This document shows, in pieces, positions 12,000 to 23,547 of a DNA stretch of 64,000 nt. The notes beneath the pieces were generated by a model. The model was given only the letters and a program-made list of their open reading frames with translations, was not told the DNA's origin and did not search any database. Numbering within the stretch: the first letter of the stretch is position 1; each line of letters opens with the position of its first letter. Origin of the DNA: Saccopteryx bilineata (lineage: Eukaryota > Chordata > Mammalia > Chiroptera > Emballonuridae). Made by a program: the position numbers and the translations under genes. The stretch covers positions 130,502,266 through 130,566,265 of the forward strand of contig NC_089491.1 in the NCBI RefSeq assembly GCF_036850765.1, written 5' to 3'.

Positions 12000-12770
12000 C
12001 AAGGCTGTCCATGCTGAATGCTCTGGGAGGAAAAAAAACAAGAAAGCTGCACCATATTTTAAGGGTTGACTGACCTCAAAATAGATCTGACGTTGCCTCA
12101 TACAGCACACACCACATGCAGTGACTTGGAGACAGTCCACAGGCCGCGGTGGCAACATCTCTATCATCATCTGAGAGAAATTCATGACCTAGATGCCATG
12201 CATACTGAGTCACCTGACATCCCCTGCCACCCACACCTCCCACTGCTGGCTGCACAAATATGTGTTGTGCTTTCAGAAGATGATTTAAACAGTTTGACTG
12301 TGGGAGACAATTTGTACCACATGTAGAAAAAAAACATAGATCAACACTATGACGCGGACCATTTAATTCTTCCGCATGGAACAAAAGGAATTTTGTCTTG
12401 TTTGTTGATCTATTCTTTACTTGGTAGAGAAGGATATGACAGAGAAATTTGTTAAACTACATACTATTTGCCTTTCAGATCATTTTTGGTACATAATCTT
12501 ATCTTAAACTGGATGGAACATGGCAACAATATAAAATTTTAAACAATTTGAAAAATACAAGGTCAGAAACATAAGAAAAAGTCTAAAATTTTTCATTTAG
12601 AGTCTGGTTCCAATAGAGGTTCTCAAAATATCAAAGATGACAAAGCTGCTAAGTTGCAGGAAAAATTTTGGCTTCTTTGATTAAAAATAGCTAATATTCA
12701 TGTCTTGCCATATTTTCTTTCTTATTTCCTATGGGTAGAATTCCAAACTCCTAAGCCTTGAAATGCAAAG
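12000..12770. other. Unique non-coding sequence
   Basis: No gene or clear repeat is seen. Opposing open frames of 86-102 codons at 12066-12384 have no recognisable protein features. Confidence 0.4.
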
Positions 12771-12950
12771 ATCTTGACAATCCAGCCAAGCCACTGCCCC
12801 CTTGCTCAAGGCAGCAATCTTGGGCTCCAGCCTGTGAACTCTGGGATCGTGTTGATAACCCCACACTCAAGCCAGCTACCTCAGGGTTTCGAACATAATA
12901 CTTCAGCATGACAGGTCGACGCTTTATCCACTGTGCCACCACCAGTCAAG
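12771..12950 (-). mobile_element. VES-like SINE
   Basis: Minus-strand tRNA-like head (in reverse complement, GTGGTGGCACAGTGGATAAAG), followed by the usual run of CAAGCCAG-type phrases. Truncated tail. Confidence 0.75.
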
Positions 12951-13093
12951 CAGCCCTATTCTTTTGATTGTTTCCCTCACAGAAGACACTGAGTCTCTGT
13001 AGCATTATTGAGAACACTGATAAGCACATTCTTCTTTAATTTTTTGTAGAAATTTAAAAAGCAAGTAAGTATGATTTCTAAAATTAAAAGGTT

Positions 13094-13275
13094 TGTACCT
13101 GTGGTGGTGCAGTGGATAAAGCGTTGACCTGGAACACTGAGGTCGCCAGTTTGAAACCCCAGGTTTGCCTGGGCAAGGCACATATGGGAGTTGATGCTTC
13201 CTGTTCCTCCCCCTTCTCTCTCTTATTCTCTCTCTCTCAAAATGAACAAATAAAAAATTAAATTAAATTAAAATG
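13094..13275 (+). mobile_element. VES-like SINE, short type
   Basis: It begins near TACCTGTGGTGGTGCAGTGG, has the GATAAAGCG A-box side and GCACATATGGGAGTTGATGC block, then a CT-rich tail and TAAATTAAATTAAA. Confidence 0.8.
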
Positions 13276-13903
13276 GCTACTGCCAGGGGATTTGAAAATG
13301 TAGTATCTCCCTTTCTTCATTGCAGACTTGCAGCCCACCTCTGGAAACAGATACATAGACTCGTGTGCTTACTTAAATAGACAATAGTCACAGTGTCTGA
13401 TAAGCCCATCTGCTTCCCTAGAAAAGGAAAACTCATTCCATGAGCTTGTCAATAGGTCTCAGACTCCATGAAGATTTTTCTCTACGTATTCCATAATATA
13501 AGCCCAATATCTAGTTCCTCCAAGATTTGCATAGTACCTAATTTACATGTCTAGTAGTGTTTACCCCTTTCTACTTTGCATTTTAGATATTTAAATATAT
13601 TTCTATAGTGGTCAAAATTTAATTGCAAAGACACGAAGTTGTTTAAACAGGCAGAAATTTTTGCAGACTATTAAAAGACTTTACTGAATTGTTAGGAGGA
13701 CTAAAGAAACAGAATCAAACTGAACGACACAGAAGAGCTAAGCCACTATGTTGTTCCCTCCCATGTGATCAAAAAGTCACCTGGCCCTTGAATCATAACC
13801 ACTGCCATGATTGGAAACCTACCACAGTCAGTGAGTCACCATCGTCTGGGTACTGTCTCAGCCTCAGAACCAAACCATCTTGGCAAAAGAGGTGCCCTGG
13901 ACC
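13276..13903. other. Unique non-coding sequence
   Basis: No gene or recognised repeat is seen. Confidence 0.4.
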
Positions 13904-14059
13904 CTAAGGCGGATTTAACGGCAGGCACACTGGGCATGCGCCCTGGGCCCCAACTTCTGAAGGGCCCCGCAAAACCCCAACTTTACACTTTTTGCTAATG
14001 TAAGAAGCCCAATAATTTCTTCTGTGCCCGGGGCCTCAACCGACCTTAATCTGCCTCTG
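13904..14059 (+). mobile_element. 156-bp non-autonomous hAT element
   Basis: The left end reads CTAAGGCGGATTTAACGG and the right end, read inward, CAGAGGCAGATTAAGGTCGG, so the terminal repeats match. A perfect 8-bp target-site duplication, CCTGGACC, lies at 13896-13903 and 14060-14067, diagnostic of hAT insertion. It has no coding capacity. Confidence 0.9.
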
Positions 14060-14361
14060 CCTGGACCCCATCTCTGACCACCCACAACCAACAACTCAAT
14101 GAACATGGTTGTGAGCAGAGAGAGTAGGAGAAGAGACTACAACTTCTAGTTTGCTTCCGCTTTCTTAATTTCCCTCAAGTACATAATATCAGTGCTTGAA
14201 CCTAAACCACATCTAGAACCTAGCAGCAAAAGAATCTGGGAAATGCAATTTTTGTTTTTGCTTTTATTTTTTACCTTTCCAGGTTTTATAGTATAAAAAG
14301 ACACACCTGAAAGAAAGTAGGATAGATGTTGAATGCCAATCAACAATATCATTGTAACGTA

Positions 14362-14438
14362 TACTGCTCACAAAAAATAGGGGATATTTCAAAATGAATA
14401 TGAAGCTATAAAATATCCCCTAATTTTTGTGAGCAGTG
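14362..14438 (-). mobile_element. 77-bp palindromic MITE (family A, copy 2)
   Basis: Same length and arms as 404-480 but inverted relative to it. TA flanks both ends (14360-14361 and 14439-14440), the signature of a mariner-type transposase acting in trans. Confidence 0.88.
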
Positions 14439-15724
14439 TATTATTTTTCCTACTACACTACAAGCAGTTTGGATCTACCTTTATGTCCCAAACCCCAAAG
14501 CATCTAACAATTTCCAGGTACTCGGTTGTTTGAGATAGGGAAAGGGGGGTTAATCAGAGACAGAGAGGAAAGAGTCCCAAGGACCTGCATGCATCCTGCA
14601 AGTCCTCGCTAGGAAATGGGGTCCTCGAAATGGCAGGATAATATGATGCTTGTCTTCAAACTGCCTCTGTGTTAGATAGTCTCCACTTTCCCTGACTGGT
14701 CTCAGGTCCATTTCTCACTTACACCCCCCTCCCCCGCCGCCCTGCTTTGTGCCACGGGAGGCTGACTTCTAAAGATGGCTTTACCTGCGTCCCTGTGCCC
14801 TCTGACTTTGGGTTGGGCTTAGCCTACGAGAGGCACCGGCAAAAGATCAGATGTCAAGGAGAGACAATTCAGGTTATTTATTTTCTTGGTTCCTTCTGCA
14901 CCAGGCTGGCATGGCTGCAGCTCTTTCTCTCGACCTCATGCCAGGACCCAAATCAGAGAACCCATCAGCGGCCCCAGTCCATCAGCCACAGCTCTTACTG
15001 GGGTCTGGTAACTACTCCTTCCCTTGCCCCTTCCAGGCAGGTAGTATTGGTGGCTTCCCACTGACTCTAGTCACAGACAGCATTACCACCCTTCACCTTT
15101 GCCAGGGAAGAGGTGAATGAGTGTGCCATTTGTTAGCTGCCAGGACACAGACTTCAGTACGATTGCCGGAGTTCCCAGAGACCGCTTGCCCACCCTAACA
15201 GCTCTTCACAGCACCATACCTTCCACATCCCACATGCCACCTGTCTGGTCAGACCTTCTTCCTTTAGCTGAAGCTGGGTCGGCTTCCTCCGGACTGTGCC
15301 CATAGCACATTACGCACTGTGGCTGCATGTAAAGTGTCTTGAGATCAAAGGAGTAGGGTCTGTTAGGACAATGGCTGCCATTGTGTGGATTCAGCTGCTC
15401 GATTTCAGTGCCTCACCTGTAGAGAGGAGAATGCAACACCTGTCAGGACTGAGGCAAGGATGAAATAACATTATGTATGAAAAGTGGCTGAGTAAACTGT
15501 AGACGGTTTTACAAATATCAGCTCTTCCACAAGCGTTTCCGAAGCCTGATACTTTTTCCATTCATCTCTACTATTACATGTTCCCTTCTGCTAATTAAGT
15601 TCCTTATCAGTAGCAAATTGATATCTTAACTATTACTATAATCCTGGTGGTCTTAATCTTTGTTCTGAGGAGAGAGGAAGGCGGGGGAGAGGGGCAGACA
15701 TGGTATATAAAAAATCATTTTCAC
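14439..15724. other. Unique non-coding sequence with a donor patch
   Basis: Moderately GC-rich sequence with short open frames that show no family features. The segment 14818-14879 reappears inside the SINE downstream (15905-15966). Confidence 0.4.
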
Positions 15725-16110
15725 CTGATCAGGTGGTGGCACAGTAGCTAGAGCGTCGACCTGGGACACTGAGGAACCAGATTCAAAACCCCAAGGTCCC
15801 TGGCTTGAGTGTGGGCTCACCCAGCTTGAGTGTGGGGTCGCCGGCTTGAGCATGGGATCATGGACATGACCCCATGGTCACTGGCTTGAGCAAGGAGTCA
15901 CTGGCTTAGCCTACGAGGGGCACCGGCTAAAGATCAGATGTCAAGGAGAGAGAATTCAGGTTATTTGACCAAAGCACATATGAGAAAGCAATCAATGAAC
16001 AACTAAGGTGCTGCAAGAGTTGATGCTTCTCATCTCTCTTGCTCCCTGTGTGTCTGTGTGTGTGTGTCTCTCTCTCCTCCACATCTTGCTCATGCTCACA
16101 CTAAAAAGGA
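15725..16110 (+). mobile_element. VES-like SINE carrying a foreign patch
   Basis: The head is CCTGATCAGGTGGTGGCAC and the CACATATGAGAAAGCAATC block lies at 15975-15993. The usual phrase between CACTGGCTTAGC and AAAGCACATATGAG is replaced by a sequence copied from 14818-14879. Confidence 0.85.
15905..15966 (+). other. 62-bp templated patch inside a SINE
   Basis: It matches 14818-14879 at 59 of 62 positions by eye, in the same orientation. Both copies start at CTTAGCCTACGAG and end at TTCAGGTTATTT. Other SINE copies, such as 45205-45240, lack this sequence and continue GGCTTAGCTGCAGC, so GGCTTAGC is a shared junction microhomology. Confidence 0.85.
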
Positions 16111-16786
16111 TAAAAAAAGTTATTTTTTACTCCTAAATAAAGAACACTACCTCGGGGGCCTGAAAATTTCTCATTTATTAAAAGAAAAATCATTCCTATG
16201 ATTTGTGTTTGTGGACAGTCAACAGAGACTTTGGCTCTGGGCTGAAATAGACAACTCAAAGTCAATGTGACAGAAGGAAACCAGAGGGAAGCGTGGCCAG
16301 TCTGCCGATTCCTGCGGCACTTGGAGCCCAGTTGTTCCAGGCCTCCTTCAGACTCCAGACAGATTTCAGGATTTCAGCGAAAAGAGTGGCCGGGACAGCT
16401 GGACAGCCTGGCAGAGTTTTAATAGGTTTTGAATCCTGACTTTCCATTTCACCAGACAAAGAAGCTTTTAAAAATATTTAGAGCTTTAGAGGTCTCTAAT
16501 TAAAAGAAATAATGAAAGAACTCAAAGATTAAAGTTTCTGAAGAATTTATAGGTCCAGAGAGAATGATTTAATTGTGTCGGAAAGATTTAAATTCGGTTA
16601 TAAGATCCAGGTAAAATTCATCAAAACTTTCTAGGAGACTATTTGAAAAATAGTCTACATGATTAACAATCCTAATATAATCAAATATCTGAAAACTAAA
16701 CTGAATCATATATAAGCCCCAATGCAAGTCATATCTGGATGAAAAAGTATGACATTATTCTAGTATGATAAAAATTTATAACTCAG
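16111..16786. other. Unique non-coding sequence
   Basis: No gene or recognised repeat is seen. Confidence 0.4.
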
Positions 16787-17109
16787 CCTGACCAGGCAGT
16801 GGCGCAGAGGATAGAGCTTCAGACTGGGATGCGGAGGACCCAGGTTCGAGACCCTGAGGTCGCTAGCTTGAGTGCGGGCTCATCTGGTTTGAGCAAAAGC
16901 TCACCAGCTTGGACCCAAGGTTGCTGGCACAAGCAAAAGGTTACTCGTCTGCTGAAGGTCCGCGGTCAAGGCACATATGAGAAAGCAATCAATGAACAAC
17001 TAAGGTGTTGCAACAAAAAACTAATGATTGATGCTTCTCATCTCTCTGTTCCTGTCTGTCTGTCCCTGTCTATCCCTCTCTCTGACTCTCTCTTTGTCTC
17101 TGGAAAAAA
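16787..17109 (+). mobile_element. VES-like SINE
   Basis: It begins CCTGACCAGGCAGTGGCGC with an A box and GGTTCGAGACC B box. The target-site duplication is AAATTTATAACTCAG on the left and AAAATTATAACTCAG on the right. Confidence 0.9.
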
Positions 17110-17124
17110 AAAATTATAACTCAG

Positions 17125-18137
17125 TGCCTAAACAGTTTTAAGAAAACAATGAAAAAGGTATCTGTTCCCTGAGACAGCTATTAAGGGTAAACGCACCTCT
17201 TACCCTGCAGGAAATGTGGTCAGAGTACTAAATAACTGGTGGAGTACAAGCACCAAGCAGGTAGAGCAGACCTCCCCCCCCCCATCTGCCTGGGGCTGAC
17301 CCAGTAGGTCCCACTGAACCCGCTCCGCCTCCATCCCATGCACCTACTCTTACTACCTGCCCAGTTCCTCAGCCTGAAGCAGAAGTCTTCCGCTCAGAGC
17401 ATTCCACACCTTCCAAAATGTAGCCTAGGCTGCCCTATCTGTTTTCTCCATTTCTCAACAAAAGGCAACTTAAACTTCCTGGCAACTCTCAAGAATGTGG
17501 TGCCTGCCCCCAAGCAAGCAGAGCACAGCTCCACAGAGGATGCCTTGAAGCAAGCTGCTGGTTTCAGGGAGTCCTGGCTCCCTTTTTTTTTGATGCATGT
17601 GACTGTCCCCATCTTTGAGATGGTGGCCGGGGAGTGAAATGTGGGCAGTTGAGTAGCATCAGGCCTGTTAAGATGTCACTCAGCACCACAAACCTGGTCA
17701 CACTGGTTTCCATCTGATCAGCTCAATAGAAACTGGAAAAACAAAGACTTCCAGTCACCAAAGAGTTGGCTGGTTCGCCAGCAGTAGGTTTTCATCTTGA
17801 TTTTGATTTTTTTGACTTGAGTGGCCCTTCCTTGAAACCCCCTGCAGGGCTCTCATGCCTCCTGCAGTTAGCTTTGTTTGCATTACCATACTGGATTGGA
17901 ATCATCTCCTTTCTTGTCATCCTCACTGCTGTCTTCTTCAGGGCAGGAGACTTGTCTCCCTTCTGTGTCCCCAGCACCTTATCCAATGCCAAGCACACCT
18001 GCCATGTGCTCAGAAGAATTTTTTGACTTGAACAGAATTGGTCTCAGAATAAAATGAAAATAAAATTTGAATTATATTGAAACAGCAATATCTCTGGATC
18101 CACTTTGTGGTTAATCCAACATAAGAAAATGATTATT
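17125..18137. other. Mostly unique sequence, possible L2 relic
   Basis: 17880-18005 (GGGCAGGAGACTTGTCTCCC, CCCAGCACCTTATCC) resembles an L2 3' fragment. Nothing else is recognised. Confidence 0.35.
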
Positions 18138-18258
18138 GGCCCTGGCCGATTGCCTCAGTGGTAGAGCGCCGGCCCAGCATGTGGATATCCTGGGTTTGAT
18201 TTCCAGTCAGGGCACACAGGAGAAGCACCCATCTGCTTCTCCACCCCTCCCCCTCTTG

Positions 18259-18299
<41 letters not shown>

Positions 18300-18300
18300 G

Positions 18301-18339
<39 letters not shown>

Positions 18340-18572
18340 CTCCTCCTCCTCCTTCAGCCATGGCTGGATTGGAGCAAGTTGGCCCTATGCACTGAGGATG
18401 GCTCCATGGCCTCTGCTTCAGGTGCTAAGAAGAGCTTGGTTGCAGAGCAACAGAGCAGCAGCCCTAGGTGGGCAGAGCACTGCCCAGTAGGGGGCTTGCC
18501 AGGTGGATCCCAACTGGGCTGCATGCAGGAAGACTCTCTCTGCCTCCCAGCTTCTCACTTAAATATTTTTTA
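18138..18572 (+). mobile_element. Rhin-1-like SINE, older copy
   Basis: The head GGCCCTGGCCGATTGCCTCAG is followed by the CTTCTCCACCCC block and the 3' half ending near CCCAGCTTCTCAC. The internal CT-rich stretch has expanded into a microsatellite (18258-18356). Flanks GAAAATGATTATT and GAAGCTGATTAATT may be a decayed target-site duplication. Confidence 0.85.
18258..18356. repeat. (CT)n/(CTC)n microsatellite within SINE
   Basis: About 80 bases of CT repeats interrupted by GTCTCTGTCTCTCTG, then CTC triplets. The same position in other copies holds only CTCTCTGTCTCTCTCTTCC. Confidence 0.9.
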
Positions 18573-18895
18573 AAAAGAAGCTGATTAATTAATTAATTAT
18601 ATTAACTTAATGTTTTATTATTATATATTTCCAGTCTAAGAATCTTAGTGGCTAGTGAGAAAGAATTTGATTTCCATGACTAAAACTCTAGAAGAATGCT
18701 TTTAGTTTTATATATAAACAAGAATTAAAATTAAACCAGTATAGAGGCACTATCCTTTAAATTGCTTAGCATTCTCTTTTTAGAAATTATCCATAAAAAA
18801 CAAAAAGAAATTACCCATAAAATTATTTTCTTAAAAAATAATCAATTTAGCAAGTCATTTTTTAAATAATCCTGAATTAAACGTTTTTCTTTAGT

Positions 18896-19282
18896 TTTTG
18901 TTTGTTTGTTTGTTCTAAGTGAGGGCAGGGACAGAGCGGGAAAGACAGACAGACAAGAAGGGAGAGAGATGAGAAGCATCAACTCATAGTTTCGGCACCT
19001 TAGTTGTTTATTGATTGCTTTGTCATTTGTACCTTGACAGGGGTGGGAGACTACAGCTGAGCCAGTGACCCCTTGCTCAAGCCAGCAAGCCTGAGTTCAA
19101 GCCAGCAACCTTTGGGCTCAAGCCAGCGACCATGGGGTCATGTCTATGATCCCATGCTCAAGCTAGTGATCTCGCTCTTAAGCTGGTAAGCCTGCACTTA
19201 AGCCAGTGACCTCAGGGTTTAAAACCGGTCCTGAGTGTCCCAGGCCAATGCTCTATCCATATACCATTGCCTGGTCAGGCTA
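18896..19282 (-). mobile_element. VES-like SINE
   Basis: Reverse-strand copy: a purine-rich tail side (GACAGACAGACAAGAAGGG), GATGAGAAGCATCAACTCA, several CAAGCCAG phrases and a tRNA-like head ending GCCTGGTCAGGC. Confidence 0.85.
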
Positions 19283-19789
19283 GATTAAATTTCTTACAGA
19301 TGAAGGTTATAACTATTACATAGTTTTAAATAGAGACCTGAAAAATAAGAAACAATGTTCTCTTTATTTTAAAAAAAAATTTTATGGATTTTTTATGTAT
19401 TTAAAAGGAATACATACTCACTGATGAAGCTTGGAAAAAGATTAAGAAAAAAATCATCATCTACTAGTTCAGTTAAATAATATGACTATTTCTTTTTAGA
19501 CATTTCTGTGCATATATATTTCTTACATGGTTGAGACTTTATTGTTTATATGGATTCATACCTGGCTCTTTTCTACTTAATGTCATAGCTTAAACCTCAC
19601 TGAAAAAATAAAATGGTGACACTGTTGTGCTCTTGGTCAGGACCCCCTCTGGCTTGCCTTTTCCATGTTGGTGAGTGACAGGCTGAATGTTTTACCCTTG
19701 TCAGCAATGCCCTACCCCGGCTAGAGACTGGCTAGGTAGCAGTATCCTCCATGGCTTTACATACAACTGGGCCTTATTTTATTTCATTT
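19283..19789. other. Unique AT-rich sequence
   Basis: No gene or recognised repeat is seen. Confidence 0.35.
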
Positions 19790-19849
19790 TTAAAGTCTTT
19801 TCAGCAAACATTTTTAAAATTTGATTTTAGAGAAACATAAAGAGTAATG

Positions 19850-19889
<40 letters not shown>

Positions 19890-20022
19890 CATTCACCTGC
19901 TGTTCTACTTAGTTTTACATTCATCGGTTGCTTCCTGTATGTTCCCTGGCCAGGGATCAAACCTGCAACCTTGCTATTTCAGGATGATGCTCTAATCGAC
20001 TGAGTTAACCAGCTGGGACTGC
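19790..20022 (-). mobile_element. VES-like SINE with GA microsatellite
   Basis: In reverse complement the head holds a degraded B box; the plus strand shows GGCCAGGGATCAAACCTGC. The tail side contains about 34 bases of (GA)n at 19854-19887. Confidence 0.75.
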
Positions 20023-20659
20023 TGGGTCTTATTTTTTATTAAAGTGGTTTTCTCTCCAAACCCCTAACCAAATCTTGAACTTTACAAGTGCCAAGAGGAC
20101 GACCCAGAGAAAAGTAACAAATATGATTAAAGGGCCATCTGATGAAAGACAGAACCAGGCCTGCCTTCCCTGAATACAGAGAATAGTGACAATGAGGTCC
20201 CTGGTGGAACAACGGAATTATGTTTAACTCCTGACTTTCAGAAGATAACACGGGGTATCTTCCCTGTACCCCCTTGCTCCTCTATCACCCTTCTCTGCTC
20301 TGTTCCCTGGGAGGCTGCCCGACACACTGCTCCCCGGGTTCTCTCGCCCTCTGATCTTCAACTGGGTTCAGCTGATGAGGAGGAGCCCAGGTGAAAAATG
20401 GGAAGAAAAGAGGAGAGTGACATGGGTGTTCACTTCCTATCTCCCTCCTCACTTAGTCACTACAGGCTGGCTGCGTCTGCCCACTGAAGACCACCGCCTG
20501 TCAATGTCCCTCTCCCAGTGTCTCTCCCTGGTTCTGGCCTCTGGTATGCAGACCCTCCCCTTATCCCCTCAGGCTTGAGCTGAGTGCTCTGCTTTCACTA
20601 ATTCTGGGCATGGCATACCCCCTGGGGCTTCCCAACATGCTGCCTTTCTTTTATTTTTT
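20023..20659. other. Unique non-coding sequence
   Basis: No gene or recognised repeat is seen. Confidence 0.4.
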
Positions 20660-20822
20660 TTTAAAGATTTTATTTATTCATTATAGAGAGGGGAGAGGGT
20701 TGGGAGAGGAGCAGGAAGCATCAACTCCCGTATGTGCCTTGACCAGGCAAGCCCAGGGTTTTGAACCAGTACCCTCAGCGTTTCCAGGTTGACGCTTTAT
20801 CCACTGCACCACCACAGGTCGC
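20660..20822 (-). mobile_element. VES-like SINE, short type
   Basis: The plus strand reads AAAGATTTTATTTATTCATTA at the tail side and CGCTTTATCCACTGCACCACC at the head, the reverse of the GGTGGCGCAGTGGATAAAGCG head. Confidence 0.8.
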
Positions 20823-21187
20823 TGCCTTTCTTTTAAATAGTCCTCTTACTAAATCATCCTCAAATCAGCCAATTTGAGGGAGCCTTCTGTTTGCAGTCAA
20901 GACTCAGACTGATAGAAATATTTAAACCATATGTCCTCTTCCAAGGCTAAGTACTTCATTCAATCTTCAGAATTAAACTATTACCTGAGGTTCCTTAGCA
21001 AGGTCCTTTGGGGATAATAAATGTATAGATAACTCATACCGGTATGAAGAACCACCCTCCACAAAGTGGTTCTTTACAATGGTGACGACAATGATGAATA
21101 CAGTATAAACAGCTGTTGTCATGTTCCTGTTCCACAACTGAGCCTGATTATTCAGCGCACCAATAAGGCAGCTTTTGTTCCCATTTT
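20823..21187. other. Unique non-coding sequence
   Basis: No gene or recognised repeat is seen. Confidence 0.35.
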
Positions 21188-21428
21188 ATTTTATTTATTT
21201 TTTCATCGATTTTGAGAGAGAGGGAGGGGGGAGAGATTGAAAGAAGCATCACCTCGTTGTTCCACTTAGAGTGCACCTATTGATTGCTTCTCATGTGCTC
21301 TGACCGGGGCTCTAACTGGCAGCCTTGGGTTGAGCCAGGTCCCTTGGATGAGCCTGCAACCCAGGGATGGAACCAGGGAGCTTGGGACCCCAGAACGACA
21401 CTCTATCCGCTAAGCCACCAACCAGGGT
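21188..21428 (-). mobile_element. VES-like SINE
   Basis: Tail side TTTATTTATTTTTTCATCG and GAGAGAGAGGGAGGG; head side CACTCTATCCGCTAAGCCACC. Diverged. Confidence 0.75.
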
Positions 21429-21539
21429 ACTTTTGTTCCCATTTTAGAGTTGAGAAACCAAGTGTCTAGAAATTTAGGTAACTTTTACAAAATGTCACAC
21501 AACGAATGCATGCACGTTCACTGTCTCACCTCCTTCCAT

Positions 21540-21808
21540 CCAGTCTTGTCTCAAATGACACTTTCTCCGATAGACCTTCTTGGCTAGCCAGTTTTAACAT
21601 TTTCTATTCCTCTTTCTTGCTTTAGTACTCTGCACCAGCTAACATACTATGTACTTTTCCCACATATGTCGTGTTTAGTATCTATGCCATTCCACTTGGA
21701 TGTAAGCTTCATCAGCACAGGGATCTTTGCTTTATTCACTGCTTTATCCCAGCACATAAAACAATTCCTGGCGCCTAGTAGAGCTTTCATAAATATTTCT
21801 GAATGTAG
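21540..21808 (+). mobile_element. Probable L2 3' fragment
   Basis: The progression AAATGACACTTTCTCC, TAAGCTTCATCAGCACAGGG, CCCAGCACATAAAAC, CATAAATATTTCTGAATG follows the L2 3' end as I remember it. Confidence 0.5.
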
Positions 21809-22494
21809 GAACGGTAACCTGGAATTCAGATCTACATCTGCCTGACTTGAAGGCCATTGTTTTTCTATAACACCCTCCTTAACAAGTTACAATCAAAGTA
21901 AACAGATCATAGCCTCAAAGAGAAAAGACAGTATTATTTAAGAACTAGACGCAACCATTATGCAACCTGCTGTAACTGCAACAAAAGACAGCTAATGAAA
22001 GAAAACAAAACAATGCTCACATATTTGTTTTCAAAAACATGTTTACTCTCAAGACACCCAGACATGTGGGCTTTGACAGAAGTGAGGGGCCATTTGGAAT
22101 GCCACGAAGAAGAATACTGAGCAATGAATTTGGGTGCGGTCAGCAGCCACCCACTGCTGGCTCAGGTGCAGGTGCCCTTTGAGTGAATGAAGGCTTTCTC
22201 CAGGGGCGGAGAGCTGGATGACACAGACACGCAAGCTGAACAAGCACAGCCCATGGCAGGGAGCATGGATCTGGATGGGACAGAAATTCTGGGATTAGTC
22301 CTGATGCTTGCCTTCTACTTGCTCTTCAGATGACTTGTGCTCCATTTCCCATGACACTGAATTAGGAAAAGGGGAAGGAAACTGATTGTTCATGAACAGA
22401 TTCATAGTAAAAAAAAAAAATGCAGCAGAAGAAGCTTTTCAACCACATATACCAGGAAGATTAATTACTACCAGGTGATTGGGCATGAGCTGTA
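21809..22494. other. Unique non-coding sequence
   Basis: No gene or recognised repeat is seen. Confidence 0.4.
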
Positions 22495-22695
22495 GCCTCA
22501 GATATACATGCTTTCCCAGCCTGTTCTGCCACTCACTTTGACCTCGGTCAAGTTAATTAACCTGTCTAAGCCTCAGGTTTCTTTTGTTTTTTGATAATAT
22601 AGTTGGGTAATAATGGTATTTATTTTGTTGTAAGGATTATAGGAGAAAATCCTTGTTCCCGGTACATAAGAGGAGCCCAACATATTAGTGCTCAG
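22495..22695 (+). mobile_element. Old MIR SINE
   Basis: TGCCACTCACTTTGACCTCGG, TTAACCTGTCTAAGCCTCAG and GTACATAAGAGGAGCCCAAC follow the MIR core and tail. Confidence 0.7.
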
Positions 22696-23224
22696 AGTCA
22701 CCGTTATATGGCACCAATACCTAGGTTCTAATGGAGTGCTCTTCTGCCCAGAGAAATTTATAATTTTTTTCAGCACAAGGTTTCCTATCATTAGAGAGAG
22801 GGGCAATTTTGAAAGATGGCCTCGGGAATTTCCTCCACATAGGTTCTGGGACATCTGACATCACCAGGTGACAATGTTTTCTTTTCATAGGAAGGCAGTA
22901 GAATTAACAGAGAGGACTGACTCTTGGTTCTGGTTCTTTAACAAAGCATTGCATTCTCTGGGTGCTGCTCCCAGAGACAGTCTCCATATTGATCAAAATC
23001 TTCTGAGTCAGAGGTTATACCTGCTGGCTGTTTTGGGTTTCTATCAGAAATATATTGAAACTTGTCCTTCCGTGTCCCAAATGAGACAGAAAATTAATGA
23101 GTAACTGTCACCAAGGGCTAATAATTTATCCCTGAAAGAAAGTAATAAAACGGGTCAGAAAACTTCCCTGTGGGAACTGTAGCCCGCCAGGCCCTTCTGT
23201 AATGCATGAGTAACTCCTTGTTTG
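22696..23224. other. Unique non-coding sequence
   Basis: No gene or recognised repeat is seen. Confidence 0.35.
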
Positions 23225-23400
23225 GTCTACCTCCAATAATCTATTAACTACTAGCCACATGAGGCTATTAACATTTAAATTGGTTAAACTAAATTAAAAA
23301 TTTAGTTTCTTGGTTGCATTATATTTCTAGTGCTCAATAATAACCTTGTGTGTCTAGTGACTACCATATCGGAGAGCGCAAACAGGGAATATTTCCATCA
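23225..23400 (+). mobile_element. MER5-like hAT relic
   Basis: TAGCCACATGAGGCTATTAAC and GACTACCATATCGGAGAGCGC resemble the right end of MER5-type Charlie elements. Old and without target-site duplication. Confidence 0.5.
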
Positions 23401-23547
23401 AACAGAAAGCTTGATTGGAGTCACTACTCGAGGTGGTATCAGCTTCAGTCCCAGATCCCTACAGACACATAAAAAGTCCCCTTTTCAAGCCAGAACTGCA
23501 AGCAGTGGACACAAAATGTAAACATTGCTTAGCCTTGGAGTTTTTTT

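Noticed and set aside
12066..12384. Opposing frames of 86 and 102 codons
   Set aside because: Both strands are open by chance in a region with no homology that I recognise; no supporting signals.
14747..15305. Candidate coding exons in a GC-richer region
   Set aside because: Frames are short and overlapping, with no splice-site-bounded pattern or recognisable domain.
18136..18573. 145-codon frame with long Ser/Leu runs
   Set aside because: It is SINE sequence plus a CT microsatellite; the runs are translation of the repeat.
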